Part shown: positions 27,779 through 36,290 of the stretch, piece by piece
Position numbering within the stretch: the stretch's first letter is position 1
How the letters are laid out: the number at the start of each line of letters is the position of its first letter
Virus record (IMG/VR): IMGVR_UViG_3300009149_000045
Location: 1-52,285 of that record
Length of the DNA: 52,285 nucleotides
Direction: 5' to 3' (one strand)
From: a virus
The notes under the pieces: generated by a model
What the model was told of the DNA's origin: nothing
Databases searched by the model: none
The model's input: the letters and a program-made list of their open reading frames with translations, nothing else
Made by a program: the position numbers and the translations under genes

Positions 27779-28290
27779 TGCCTAGCGAATCTAGTTTCTC
27801 AAGTATAATAAGAAAAGACTTTAACACTGTATACCGTGAAAATGGAAAATCAATATTATTAGTAGACGCACCTAGATCTAATAAAAAAGATTGTGATGTT
27901 TTATTATACAAGGCAATAGAGAATAATCATGTAGATGCGTTAGCAATAGAGTTAAAATATGAAAAGGGTAATAGTATAAATTTTGCGAGAGTATCCTCTA
28001 ATCAAGTAATAAGTTTAAAAGAATGTGAATCAAGTAACATCAATACTTGGGTTCTTATATGGTTTTATAAATTCAAAACCGCTATTGCATTGAATATTTT
28101 TGCGTGGACGTATTTAGAAAAAGATTTTCAAGCTGAAAGCAGAAAATCTATAAAATTTGAAGAACTCGTATGGTTTATAGAAAAGTTAGAGGAGGATGAT
28201 CGATTCCATAGATGTGGACAAATTTTAAAGAGAAAAAAGATAGAAGATAAAACACGCTGGGAAGTTGAAAAGTTATTTACTAGGAGATAA
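27778..28290 (+). CDS. RecU-like Holliday junction resolvase (PD-(D/E)XK)
   Basis: The 170-residue product matches the RecU / penicillin-binding-protein-related factor A layout. It has a DCDVLLYKAIENNHVDALAI stretch leading to E58-x-K60 in IELKYEKGN, then FARVSSNQVISLKECE with the conserved Gln, and a following strand NTWVLIWFYKF. Asp40, Glu58 and Lys60 are the likely metal-binding residues. These enzymes cut four-way junctions after RecA-driven exchange, which suits its place right after Rad50/Mre11. Another PD-(D/E)XK nuclease role cannot be excluded. Confidence 0.75.
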   Translation: MPSESSFSSIIRKDFNTVYRENGKSILLVDAPRSNKKDCDVLLYKAIENNHVDALAIELKYEKGNSINFARVSSNQVISLKECESSNINTWVLIWFYKFKTAIALNIFAWTYLEKDFQAESRKSIKFEELVWFIEKLEEDDRFHRCGQILKRKKIEDKTRWEVEKLFTRR

Positions 28291-28291
28291 G

Positions 28292-28579
28292 ATGTTTAAA
28301 AGTATTAATCCAGAAAAAGAATATAAACATACAGATATATGGAACTATGTATATGAAAGGGATAATGGTAACTGTCAGCTCTGTGGTAAGAATAATGGAT
28401 GTGAACAGCATCATGTTATGCCCTTAGGAAACGGCGGCAAGACTAAACCAGGAAATCTTATCTTATTATGTACTATGTGTCACACGGGGTTAGGGCATAG
28501 TTTTACTCAAGAAATGACACAATATATGTATAATAGAATAAATAAAAACGAATCTAAGTTTAGAAAGATGATGATATGA
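28292..28579 (+). CDS. HNH endonuclease domain protein
   Basis: The ATG at 28292 has a TAGGAGATAAG site; an in-frame TTG at 28265 has none. The 95-residue product has CQLCG near residue 31, EQHHVMPLGNGG with the paired His, and LILLCTMCHTGLGH, giving two CxxC-type zinc ligands and the HNH catalytic His-Asn-His pattern. It is short, so it is a stand-alone HNH nuclease or a junction/repair nuclease, not a terminase companion judging by location. It ends overlapping the next ATG. Confidence 0.8.
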   Translation: MFKSINPEKEYKHTDIWNYVYERDNGNCQLCGKNNGCEQHHVMPLGNGGKTKPGNLILLCTMCHTGLGHSFTQEMTQYMYNRINKNESKFRKMMI

Positions 28580-28884
28580 TGCTAACAAAGTGGATTGAAA
28601 AAGTTGGGAAGGCAGTCATACATGATGGACAAACCGATGAAGAAATAACTATAGTGTCAGCAAAATCACCAATGCATTTAACAACATGGATAAGAAGTTT
28701 TTATGATCCTAAGATACATGACGCAGCCTTACTTATTAGAAATAAAAAAAGTGATTATGTGTTGTTTTTAGAAACACCGTTAGATGTGCCAATAAAAAAT
28801 ATTATAGATCCGAATTGCGGAAAATGTTATTTAATAAAGTACAGTGCAGATAAAATTGGAAAATGTCTTATAAGGGTTGATTAA
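28576..28884 (+). CDS. Hypothetical protein (102 aa)
   Basis: The ATGATG start (28576 or 28579) overlaps the HNH stop. The 102-residue product is a single mixed alpha/beta domain with WIEKVGKAVIHDG, a strand DYVLFLETPLD, and a GKCYLIKYSADKIGK segment near the end. No known motif is visible. It overlaps the following gene by one base (TAATG), so it belongs to the same operon as the repair genes. Confidence 0.5.
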   Translation: MMLTKWIEKVGKAVIHDGQTDEEITIVSAKSPMHLTTWIRSFYDPKIHDAALLIRNKKSDYVLFLETPLDVPIKNIIDPNCGKCYLIKYSADKIGKCLIRVD

Positions 28885-29084
28885 TGGATATTAAAAAAAA
28901 GGTGGAGGAAATAATGTCTAATAAGGAATCTAGAAAAATTTTAAAAATGGCAATATTGTCTGATGGAGAATTTATATCTGATATTGCCAAAGAGGTTTTT
29001 GCTTTGCCAGCAGAATCTGTTGGATTATTAGGGCCGGGGAGCATCGCAGATTTTTTTCGTTCAGATTGGATTAAAAAAACTTAA
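28884..29084 (+). CDS. Short ORF, possible N-terminal part of a frameshifted sigma-like gene
   Basis: The 66-residue product starts MDIKKKVEEIMSNKE and ends SDWIKKT at a TAA just after a run of seven A (29073-29079). The +1 reading frame is open from 29032 through 29706 and reads smoothly from the A run (LNPILEKFILEYDSYIKY) into the sigma-like gene downstream, although that frame has no ATG, GTG or TTG before 29215. So this may be the first part of a single gene of about 270 codons joined by +1 frameshifting, or broken by an indel in the T7 (29051-29057) or A7 run. As a stand-alone protein it has no recognised function. Confidence 0.4.
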   Translation: MDIKKKVEEIMSNKESRKILKMAILSDGEFISDIAKEVFALPAESVGLLGPGSIADFFRSDWIKKT

Positions 29085-29214
29085 TCCAATACTAGAAAAA
29101 TTTATTTTAGAATATGATTCTTATATAAAGTATAGGATTTCTATAACTATAAATAGTTATAGAAATAGAAGTTTTGACATACATTTAAGAGAAGACGCAT
29201 ACCAGTTTGTAGTT

Positions 29215-29706
29215 ATGAATTTAATAAAAATGTTTCCTAAAAGATTTAAATATACTGACTGGGATTTTCCAGTAAAATCAGCGATTAGAAGAAAAGTTAG
29301 TGACTTTGCTACAAAATATTCAAGATCTGGAAATAAATATATTTATGAGAATCAGAATAAATTGAATGAAGAATTTAGCGAAGATACTTTCTTAGATTTT
29401 CATAATACAAAAGACATAGATGTAACCACATCTTTAAACGAAAAATATTATGAGGTCTTAGACTATATAGAATATATACATTCTAAAATGACGGATAAGC
29501 TAAAAAATCAATTTAGTGATTGGGAAAGAGAATTTATCGAAGTAGTTTTAGAACTCCATAAATATAACAATGAAATAGAATTAAACGAAATTATGGAATG
29601 CATGGGATATGATAAAAATCAACGTTCAAAATTTATGAATAAGACTAATATTCTTCAGGCGAAGCTAAACAAATGCATAGAAGGGAATCTAATATGTCAG
29701 TTGTAG
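29215..29706 (+). CDS. Sigma-factor-like protein, apparently missing its in-frame start
   Basis: The ATG-initiated product has 163 residues, but coding-quality sequence in the same frame continues upstream to 29032. With that extension it has a region-2-like part (YRISITINSYRNRSFDIHLR, then MNLIKMFPKRFKYTDW) and, near the end, a region-4-like helix-turn-helix (EREFIEVVLELHKY, MECMGYDKNQRSKF). No good ribosome site precedes 29215. The likeness to sigma factors is by pattern only. It could be a second phage sigma factor next to the better one at 34581, expressed by frameshifting from 28884, or a decayed gene. Confidence 0.45.
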   Translation: MNLIKMFPKRFKYTDWDFPVKSAIRRKVSDFATKYSRSGNKYIYENQNKLNEEFSEDTFLDFHNTKDIDVTTSLNEKYYEVLDYIEYIHSKMTDKLKNQFSDWEREFIEVVLELHKYNNEIELNEIMECMGYDKNQRSKFMNKTNILQAKLNKCIEGNLICQL

Positions 29707-30806
29707 ACGACTTTAATCCAATGAAGATTTTAGTTCATAATGAGAAAATAAATCAACTCATAGATTTTCATAAAAAACAAACGAATCATATACCATATCC
29801 AGTTATGTTAGAAATAGATTTGTCAAATGTGTGTAACTTCAGATGCAGTTTCTGCCAGTGTGGTGCGAATTTAGATAAATCACATCTAAAACATTTTATA
29901 GATGAAGAAGATTGGTTTTATAATCTTCTTCCATTTATAATTAAAAATAAGATAAAAGGGTTGTTTTTCTGTGGTGGTGGTGAACCGTTATTAAATAAAG
30001 GTGCTAATAAAATTATTAGTTCTTTGATAGATTTGAATATAAAATCAGCAATTACTTCTAATGGTAGCCACATTGATTCATTAGATTCAGAAGTCTGTGC
30101 TAACACTTGTGAATGGATTACGTTTTCAGTCAATGCAGGTGATGAAAATACATTTATGATGACCAGTAATCCTTTAGATGTTAAGCTTACTTGGGAATCT
30201 TATATAAATAATTTAAGATCATTCGTAGAAGGTGTTAGAAAATATAGAAAAAATGTATCACCAGAACTATCGTATAAATTTGTAGTTACACCAGAAAACT
30301 ACGCTTCCTTGAAAGCAGGATATAATTTAGCGGTTGATATGGAATTTGATCAATTTATTATAAAACCCGCAGATTTAATTTGGTCACGTGACGGATTTAA
30401 AAAGGATTGGGATTTAGAAACTAGATTAGAAATCAATAAAATAATCTTAGATCTTAATAATGAAAATAAGATAAAGGTAAAGTCTTTAGAAGCTTATTGG
30501 CAACAAGATGATATGTCAAAAAAGGAAAGAGGATATGACATCTGTTGGACACAAAGTCTGGCTCCAGTATTACACCCTGATGGCAATATGTCAATCTGTT
30601 GCGATATGCGAGAAATATACAATATAGGTAAGTGGGATAATCCGTCGCTACAAAATTTTTGGGGAAGTTGGAGTCACATAAAAGCAGTTAGAGGATTTAA
30701 CAAAAGAGGGCTAGGTGGTTGCCCCATAAGATGTAAAATGGGTAGATACAATAAGGTAGTAAACGATATTTTCATAGATAAGAAAGTACACACATGCTTC
30801 CTATAA
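29694..30806 (+). CDS. Radical SAM enzyme with SPASM-like C-terminal cysteines
   Basis: The ATG at 29694 follows AAGGGAATCTAAT; an in-frame ATG at 29673 lies deeper in the previous gene. The 370-residue product has the radical SAM iron-sulfur motif CNFRCSFC (C47, C51, C54), then FFCGGGEPLLNKG as the SAM-binding Gly-Gly-Glu motif, and AITSNGSHI. The C-terminal part has more cysteines (DICWTQS, MSICCDMRE, GGCPIRCK), typical of SPASM/twitch domains that bind extra clusters and modify peptides or other large substrates. It overlaps the next radical SAM gene by 13 bases. The substrate is unknown. Confidence 0.88.
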   Translation: MSVVDDFNPMKILVHNEKINQLIDFHKKQTNHIPYPVMLEIDLSNVCNFRCSFCQCGANLDKSHLKHFIDEEDWFYNLLPFIIKNKIKGLFFCGGGEPLLNKGANKIISSLIDLNIKSAITSNGSHIDSLDSEVCANTCEWITFSVNAGDENTFMMTSNPLDVKLTWESYINNLRSFVEGVRKYRKNVSPELSYKFVVTPENYASLKAGYNLAVDMEFDQFIIKPADLIWSRDGFKKDWDLETRLEINKIILDLNNENKIKVKSLEAYWQQDDMSKKERGYDICWTQSLAPVLHPDGNMSICCDMREIYNIGKWDNPSLQNFWGSWSHIKAVRGFNKRGLGGCPIRCKMGRYNKVVNDIFIDKKVHTCFL

Positions 30807-32158
30807 AAGTTACGATCATTATACCACCAGAACCAATTTTAGATGAACCTTATAGCAATCAACCATTCGGTATTGTGCGTGTATATTCTTTGATGAAAGA
30901 GATAGTTGAAGAAGTTAATTTATTAGACTTAAGAGGTGAAAAGGATATAAAAAATATCAAGCTTGAACGTGCAGACGTTTTTATGTTCACTGCTGTATCA
31001 ATGGAAATAGGTGGTGTTAATCAGTTAGCTAAAATTATTAAAGAAAATTTTAATAGTTTGATAATTCTTGGTGGACCGCATATAAATTCTTTACACAAGA
31101 GTACTGTATGGCTTGAAAGTGATATTATAAAAAATCATCCAGATATTGATATATTTGCTATAGGTCAATATATGGATAAAGAATCACTAAAAGAAATGTT
31201 TTATGTATATGACTATGTTAAGGATTCTCCATTATTTTATAAATCTAAGTGTAAATCTTTTAATGTTGAAGATTTAGATTATAGCTGTTTAGAAAAGTAT
31301 GCATCTTCAAACGCTTCTATCATAAGAAAAGAAAATTTATCATTGATCGCTCAAAACACTATAACAGGGCTAGGGTGTGCGTTTAACTGCTCTTTTTGTG
31401 CAAACCCTCTAAGAACGATTCAAAGGGGCTCCCCAAAGCTTGTAATCAACCACTTGCAACTAATGGTTGACAAATATGGTATCGAAGCTTTTAAACTCAG
31501 CGACGATGATATATTACAGAATAGAAAGTGGATAGAAGAATTTTTAATTGAATTAAAAAAATCTAATTTGAAAACAAATTATTTGATTTCAACTAGACCA
31601 GATTTTATTAACAAGTCGTGGAAAATGGGGGTATTAGAAGAGTTTAGAGACCTTGGATTAATCAAGGTTGGAATAGGCGTGGAGAGTGCTGACAATAGAG
31701 TACTTTTAAATGTGAATAAACTTATAGATATTAATGAAATAAAATTATCTATTTTGTGCTTGCATTCGATTAGACTAGACGCATTATTATATACAATCTT
31801 CGGACTTATGCCGTTTGATAAGCTTGCAATAAATAATAATATAGAGTTCATAGATTGGTGTAAAAATATGAATGTTGAATCTGTAAATATGACACAATTA
31901 GTTCCACTTCCTGGCTGTGATATTTATGATAGATATTCAGAAGGATGCGGTTATAAAAATAATGTACGATATCCATATAATGATATATCTTGGGAAAAGT
32001 TCTGTTTCGTTGGGAATCATTTTAATAAACATATACACTGTTTGCCAGACAATGTAACAGAGGAAGAATATATAGAATATAGATTAAAGACTACTGATAA
32101 GCTAAAAGCTTGTGGTTTTATGCGGACTGAAATGCAAAAGGATGAAAATTTAAAATGA
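30794..32158 (+). CDS. B12-binding-like radical SAM enzyme
   Basis: The 454-residue product has a Rossmann-like N-terminal domain with ADVFMFTAVSMEIGG and LIILGGPHINSL, the layout of cobalamin-binding radical SAM proteins, although the DxHxxG cobalamin ligand motif is not evident. The radical SAM core follows with CAFNCSFC (C195, C199, C202), FKLSDDDIL and a GIGVESADNRVLLNVNK strand. Members catalyse methylations and other difficult reactions, for instance in antibiotic or lipid pathways. It overlaps the radical SAM gene before and the glycosyltransferase-like gene after by four bases, so the three are a cassette. Confidence 0.85.
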   Translation: MLPIKVTIIIPPEPILDEPYSNQPFGIVRVYSLMKEIVEEVNLLDLRGEKDIKNIKLERADVFMFTAVSMEIGGVNQLAKIIKENFNSLIILGGPHINSLHKSTVWLESDIIKNHPDIDIFAIGQYMDKESLKEMFYVYDYVKDSPLFYKSKCKSFNVEDLDYSCLEKYASSNASIIRKENLSLIAQNTITGLGCAFNCSFCANPLRTIQRGSPKLVINHLQLMVDKYGIEAFKLSDDDILQNRKWIEEFLIELKKSNLKTNYLISTRPDFINKSWKMGVLEEFRDLGLIKVGIGVESADNRVLLNVNKLIDINEIKLSILCLHSIRLDALLYTIFGLMPFDKLAINNNIEFIDWCKNMNVESVNMTQLVPLPGCDIYDRYSEGCGYKNNVRYPYNDISWEKFCFVGNHFNKHIHCLPDNVTEEEYIEYRLKTTDKLKACGFMRTEMQKDENLK

Positions 32159-33810
32159 ATATTGGATGGGCTAGATTATCAATGTCAATAGAACTAGATT
32201 TTAATATCGCGAAATCTGGATTTAGTCAAGAACGATGTCCCATAATTAGAAATTTAATGAAGCGTGGACATAATATAACTCTATATACTCCAATAACAAA
32301 GAAAGAAGAAAAAAATATAGAAAGCATTAAAGCTGGTAACATCAGTGAATTGTGGGATAATAGTCACATATCAGATATTAGTTATGAGCCTACTGGATTA
32401 CCAGACATAAATTGTGATATTTTAATAGTGGAATCTGGTGCATTAAATTTTGGATTTTTTGATAAATTTAATGATACTCCACAAATACGAAGGATGTCTA
32501 ATATAATAGACGCTCATAAAGGTTTAGTAATACTGCTACAAAATGATCCTGATTTACCATTTCCATTTTATAAGCTTGCAGGTTGTGAAAGAGACTGGAA
32601 TCATGAGGAAAACCCATATAGGTTAGGCAGTGGTACGATAAAAGAATGCACAAATTTAGAAGATTATGGATGGGCAACTTACGATGAAATATTTAAAGAT
32701 AAAAAATGGATTGTCTTAACTAAATCAGCTAACGAAGAATTAGTTTGGGAAGCATTTGATACTTCGAGAGCAAGATTTAAAAGTTTTGATAATGAATTAA
32801 CTCTAAAATTTTTACCAACCCCACAAACAAGTGAATTCGTAAATAAATTTGAAGTATGCGAGAAACCAGAATATGATATATTCTGCCCAGGATACCCTAG
32901 AAATAGGGAAAAAAGTTTTGAATCATTATTTTTACAGTTTGTTAAATATTATAACTTAGTATCTTGCGGTTTATGGGGCAGGGCTAAGAATTTTGACTAT
33001 AAAACAGATTGCATAGAACTTGGAATGAAATGTTTAGGATTTATTGATAATTATTTAGATATGTATAAAGCAATAAATAATTCAAACACAGTTATCCATT
33101 TAGGAGTTGGTAAAACAAGAAAATTGGGATGGATAACAGGTAGATATATTGAAGGAATTTTTTGTAAATCAATAGCGTTTTATGATGATAATATGATCGG
33201 TTATGACAATTATATAGATTACAGATTTGGTGTTAATAAAGAAAACGCTTATGAAAAATATAAATGGATTAGTAAATTAACACATGATCAAAGAAGAAAA
33301 TTGTGGGCTTATCAATATGATCTTGTTAAAACATACACCATTGCGAATTTTGTAGATAATCTTGAAAAAATCTGGATTGAAACTGGTATAGATAACAAAG
33401 TAGATGAAGAAAAAATTAAAAAATATTCATACATATATAATGAAGAATTAGTAGATCACAATATAGAATATACTCAAGATGAAATTGACGGAATATTTAA
33501 TCTTCTGGGGCAGAAAGCAACTATCAAAAATAAGCGTATGATGAAAAAATTACTCAAGAAATTAAGGAAGCCAAAAATTGAAATAATCACTATGGTCGAA
33601 CCAGAAGTTGAACCAGAAGTACCAATAATAGAAGAAATAATGTCCGATATTAAAGTTCCTGCAGAATTAGCATTACCAGTAGAACAAAAGGATGAAATTC
33701 TAGTTAAGAAAGAAATACCAGCAGAAATTGAAGCAATCTTAACAAAATTAGGCATAGAGAAAAGAGATGGTCTTAAAATTTATATAAAAGAAACTTTTAT
33801 TTGTTATTGA
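32155..33810 (+). CDS. CgeB-like GT-B glycosyltransferase with charged C-terminal tail
   Basis: The 551-residue product starts with a GT-B style N-lobe (MNIGWARLSMSIELDF, CDILIVESGALNFGFF) and has a C-lobe with DIFCPGYPRNREKSFESLFL, SNTVIHLGVGKTRKLGW and TGRYIEGIFCKSIAFYDD, resembling the sugar-nucleotide-binding half of CgeB-type enzymes. From residue about 470 it has a linker with PEVEPEVP and Lys/Glu-rich sequence, ending in a small domain (EAILTKLGIEKRDG) that may bind a partner. It is coupled by ATGA to the upstream radical SAM gene. A transferase acting on a product made by the two radical SAM enzymes is a reasonable inference. Confidence 0.6.
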   Translation: MNIGWARLSMSIELDFNIAKSGFSQERCPIIRNLMKRGHNITLYTPITKKEEKNIESIKAGNISELWDNSHISDISYEPTGLPDINCDILIVESGALNFGFFDKFNDTPQIRRMSNIIDAHKGLVILLQNDPDLPFPFYKLAGCERDWNHEENPYRLGSGTIKECTNLEDYGWATYDEIFKDKKWIVLTKSANEELVWEAFDTSRARFKSFDNELTLKFLPTPQTSEFVNKFEVCEKPEYDIFCPGYPRNREKSFESLFLQFVKYYNLVSCGLWGRAKNFDYKTDCIELGMKCLGFIDNYLDMYKAINNSNTVIHLGVGKTRKLGWITGRYIEGIFCKSIAFYDDNMIGYDNYIDYRFGVNKENAYEKYKWISKLTHDQRRKLWAYQYDLVKTYTIANFVDNLEKIWIETGIDNKVDEEKIKKYSYIYNEELVDHNIEYTQDEIDGIFNLLGQKATIKNKRMMKKLLKKLRKPKIEIITMVEPEVEPEVPIIEEIMSDIKVPAELALPVEQKDEILVKKEIPAEIEAILTKLGIEKRDGLKIYIKETFICY

Positions 33811-33835
33811 AAGTCTAGTTGTACGTTATTATATA
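33807..33835 (+). promoter_or_regulatory. Sigma70-like promoter before the basic-protein gene
   Basis: TTGAAA (33807-33812), overlapping the previous stop codon, is spaced by 17 bases from TATATA (33830-33835). It precedes a T-rich leader and a strong ribosome site (AAGGAGA) of the gene at 33891. Confidence 0.55.
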
Positions 33836-33890
33836 ATATGTATTTGTACTTTGTGTGGTTTTCTGTTTTTTAGAACAAGGAGAAAGAGAA

Positions 33891-34436
33891 ATGAGCGACA
33901 AGAAGGATAAGAAAGAGAAGAAAGAAGTAACGGCAGAGAAGGCAGAGAAGAAAGAGAAGACTGTAAAGGAAGTTAAGAAGCTTATCGTGAAGTCAAGTAA
34001 GGCTAATCCTAAGGAGCCCATTGATCCCAGGACTGGTACTCGGTTTGCTCCTGGCACCGCAAGGCAAGTTGCATTCGATATCATTTTTGATGCAGCTAAA
34101 AATGGAAAAGCAACTGGCGAGATTCGCGAAACCCTCAAGGCTAACAGAAAAGAAAATGGCAAGAAGTATAACCTTGATCAGGGATATTTGAATTTTGTCA
34201 TTGCCTCTCATCCAGAATTCTTTGAAGCTTACAGTGATGGTAAGATCAAAATAATTGGTAAGCCAACACCAGATCCAGAAGCCGCAAAGAAAATGGAAGA
34301 AGAATTAGCAGCTAGAAAGAAGAAGGCAACAGAAGCTCGCAATAAGCGTAAGGAAGCGAGTGAAGGCGGCGACGAAGCTAAGAATAAGGACAAGCCAAAG
34401 AAGAAAAAGAAAAAGGCTGTTGAAATAAAAGAGTAA
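33891..34436 (+). CDS. Lysine-rich basic protein with internal conserved core
   Basis: The ATG at 33891 follows AAGGAGAAAGAGAA; an in-frame ATG at 33855 lacks a site. The 181-residue product has Lys/Glu-rich ends (KKDKKEKKEVTAEKAEKKEK at the start, KPKKKKKKAVEIKE at the end) and a folded-looking middle (RQVAFDIIFDAAKNGKATGE, then YLNFVIASHPEFFEAYSDGK), possibly a small winged-helix-like unit. Codon choice is richer in G and C than the neighbours, and it has its own promoter and a strong terminator, so it is probably made in large amounts. A nucleoid-type or scaffold role is possible; function is not recognised. Confidence 0.65.
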   Translation: MSDKKDKKEKKEVTAEKAEKKEKTVKEVKKLIVKSSKANPKEPIDPRTGTRFAPGTARQVAFDIIFDAAKNGKATGEIRETLKANRKENGKKYNLDQGYLNFVIASHPEFFEAYSDGKIKIIGKPTPDPEAAKKMEEELAARKKKATEARNKRKEASEGGDEAKNKDKPKKKKKKAVEIKE

Positions 34437-34446
34437 ACACATCTTA

Positions 34447-34483
34447 CTTTTTAGCTAGGGGAGGCTATCCCCTAGCTAAAAAG
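34447..34483. terminator. Strong bidirectional intrinsic terminator
   Basis: A perfect 16-bp stem (34447-34462 with 34468-34483) and a 5-base GGCTA loop sit 11 bases after the basic-protein stop. The stem starts with CTTTTT and ends with AAAAAG, so it can work on both strands. Confidence 0.9.
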
Positions 34484-34505
34484 GTTCATTAAAAAATTTT
34501 TTTTG

Positions 34506-34533
34506 TTGCATTACGCAACTTTTACCGTATTAT
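34506..34533 (+). promoter_or_regulatory. Promoter-like site before the sigma-factor gene
   Basis: TTGCAT (34506-34511) is spaced by 16 bases from TATTAT (34528-34533). It follows the strong terminator and precedes the sigma-like gene start by about 48 bases. It resembles the TTGCG-type promoters near the right end of the window. Confidence 0.5.
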
Positions 34534-34580
34534 ATATATATGGTAATTTTAAGAAACCATCCTATTGTGAAAGGAACAAA

Positions 34581-35237
34581 ATGGCTCAGTTGTATGATAA
34601 AGCAGTAGAGCGGGTTTGGAATAAGAATAAGAGTAAAATATTTATGTCAATAATAATGAAGCTTGCAAGGTCTTTTAATTTGAAAGATATGAATTTTGAA
34701 GAATTAACAAGTGAAATGATGTTTTTGTTTTTTACAAAGTTTGATGAATTTTACGAAAATGATAATCAATATTTAAGATTTATGTTTATACTGTTTAAGA
34801 ACAAAATGTGTGATCTTTATAAAAAAGAAAAAAGATATCACACATGTATACTTTCTGAAGATAGAATAAATTCTATTAATGTTGGATCAGAATATGGGGA
34901 TGAAGATACTAACGTTTTTACGAACTTTATAGATTTCTTTTCACATACCAATAGACGGACCATCGATAACACATTGAATACTGTAATAGAAAATGAGATA
35001 ATTAAATTGATGAATAAAGATTTAGAGAAAAAAGGAGAAGAATCTGTTAGTATTTTCAAACTGATGATAAAGGGTTACAGACAGATGGAAATATGTAAAG
35101 AATTGGACATTCACGCATCTAAAGTAAACACTATCAAAAGAAAGCATATATGGCCATTAGCAAAAAAGGTCTTAAACATATCAGATAAAGACTACGACTA
35201 TCTCATTTGCTCTGGGCGCATATTTGTAACCGCTTAA
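34581..35237 (+). CDS. RNA polymerase sigma-factor-like protein
   Basis: I use the ATG at 34581 with AAGGAAC upstream; an in-frame TTG at 34503 lies in the promoter region. The 218-residue product has a region-2-like part (MNFEELTSEMMFLFFTKFDE, then FILFKNKMCDLYKKEKRY) and a region-4-like helix-turn-helix near the end (LMIKGYRQMEICKELDIH, KVNTIKRKHIW), typical of small ECF-type or phage sigma factors. It would direct host RNA polymerase to phage promoters. It stands right after a terminator with its own promoter, so it begins a transcription unit. Confidence 0.7.
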   Translation: MAQLYDKAVERVWNKNKSKIFMSIIMKLARSFNLKDMNFEELTSEMMFLFFTKFDEFYENDNQYLRFMFILFKNKMCDLYKKEKRYHTCILSEDRINSINVGSEYGDEDTNVFTNFIDFFSHTNRRTIDNTLNTVIENEIIKLMNKDLEKKGEESVSIFKLMIKGYRQMEICKELDIHASKVNTIKRKHIWPLAKKVLNISDKDYDYLICSGRIFVTA

Positions 35238-35283
35238 TACATTTACCTATAAAAATTAAAACTTTTGTCTAGGATGGCTTAAA

Positions 35284-35901
35284 ATGTGTCATAATAACTC
35301 ACTACATTTGAATTTTGATTTACCAATAGTGTATGAATGGAAAGAACCATATGCTTCAATCATAGATATAAATTCTATAGAAGAAGTGTGTGAATGGATA
35401 AGAAAATATTCAAAATACAGGCCAGATAAAGATGTATCTGATCCGTTGTATCGGGCAGTAATAGGATTTTATCAAATTGGAGATCTTATAAAATTATCAA
35501 AAAAGAAATCAGCATTATACAGTATGGAAGAAGTAAGTGAAGCAATAGCAAGTGTTATAATCCACACTTTGGCTTCTTGTGAAATGATAGGAATAGATTC
35601 GTCTTCTATCTTGATATGGCCAATGGGGGTTAATTCATTTTTAAAGTTCATCGATAAAAACACTGTAGATTCAAAATCTATATACGAAGATATATTATAC
35701 AGTGCAAGTCAATTTCAGCGACATATTCTATATTTTTGTATGAATAGAAAACATCGGTTCAATTCTGAGATTGTTAGACGTAGTTGTTCTAATCTTATTA
35801 ATCAATTGATATATGCTTTTAGGCATAGAAACTGGAATATAATAATAGGGCTATCACTCTGTATGTCTAAACTGCAGGATCAAGAACTGAATAATCATTA
35901 A
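35284..35901 (+). CDS. Hypothetical helical protein, weakly MazG-like
   Basis: The 205-residue product starts at ATG 35284 behind AGGATG. It has a helical segment DPLYRAVIGFYQIGDLIKL followed by YSMEEVSEAIASVIIHTLAS and IGID, which faintly recalls the all-alpha MazG/NTP pyrophosphohydrolase pattern, but the required EExxE metal motif is not complete. The rest is helical with FRHRNWNIIIGLSLCMSKL near the end. The function remains unknown, with MazG-like the best weak guess. Confidence 0.45.
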   Translation: MCHNNSLHLNFDLPIVYEWKEPYASIIDINSIEEVCEWIRKYSKYRPDKDVSDPLYRAVIGFYQIGDLIKLSKKKSALYSMEEVSEAIASVIIHTLASCEMIGIDSSSILIWPMGVNSFLKFIDKNTVDSKSIYEDILYSASQFQRHILYFCMNRKHRFNSEIVRRSCSNLINQLIYAFRHRNWNIIIGLSLCMSKLQDQELNNH

Positions 35902-36020
35902 AAGATTTTAAATATGGATCGCAGATAAATATTATGTGGCGTGGATAAATCGTTAATAGTATATATAATATATGTTTATTTTGTATTATTTTGTACCACT
36001 TCTTTGAAAGGAATAATATT

Positions 36021-36290
36021 ATGGCAGAACTAGCTAATCCAGCAACTTTTAAATATAGACCAGACCCAAGTCGTACAGATGAAGAAAATGCAAAAAGGAT
36101 TATAACATCTTTATCAAATTTATTAATTCGAAGCAGTGAATATATTGTTACATTGGAATTTCCTACAGATCAGACACTAGATCCAATAGAGATGAATGAT
36201 CTGATGCTGGCTGCGATTAAAACTCATGAAAAAATTATGGGTACACCAGAATTGAAAGAATTAATGGATGGTGATAATGATGAAGCTTAA
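36021..36290 (+). CDS. Small acidic protein (89 aa)
   Basis: The ATG at 36021 follows GAAAGGAATAATATT. The 89-residue product has a segment RTDEENAKRIITSLSNLLIR and an acidic C-terminus (MDGDNDEA), with no membrane segment or known motif. About 119 bases precede it, A+T-rich with TATATAAT near 35964, suggesting a promoter. Its end overlaps the next gene's start. Confidence 0.5.
   Translation: MAELANPATFKYRPDPSRTDEENAKRIITSLSNLLIRSSEYIVTLEFPTDQTLDPIEMNDLMLAAIKTHEKIMGTPELKELMDGDNDEA

Noticed and set aside
29073-29080. Classical -1 slippery heptamer A AAA AAC
   Set aside because: The zero frame reads ATT AAA AAA ACT, so the heptamer is out of phase; moreover the downstream coding frame needs a +1 shift.
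35284-35901. Firm MazG annotation
   Set aside because: The helical pattern is similar but the full EExxE metal-binding motif could not be found.
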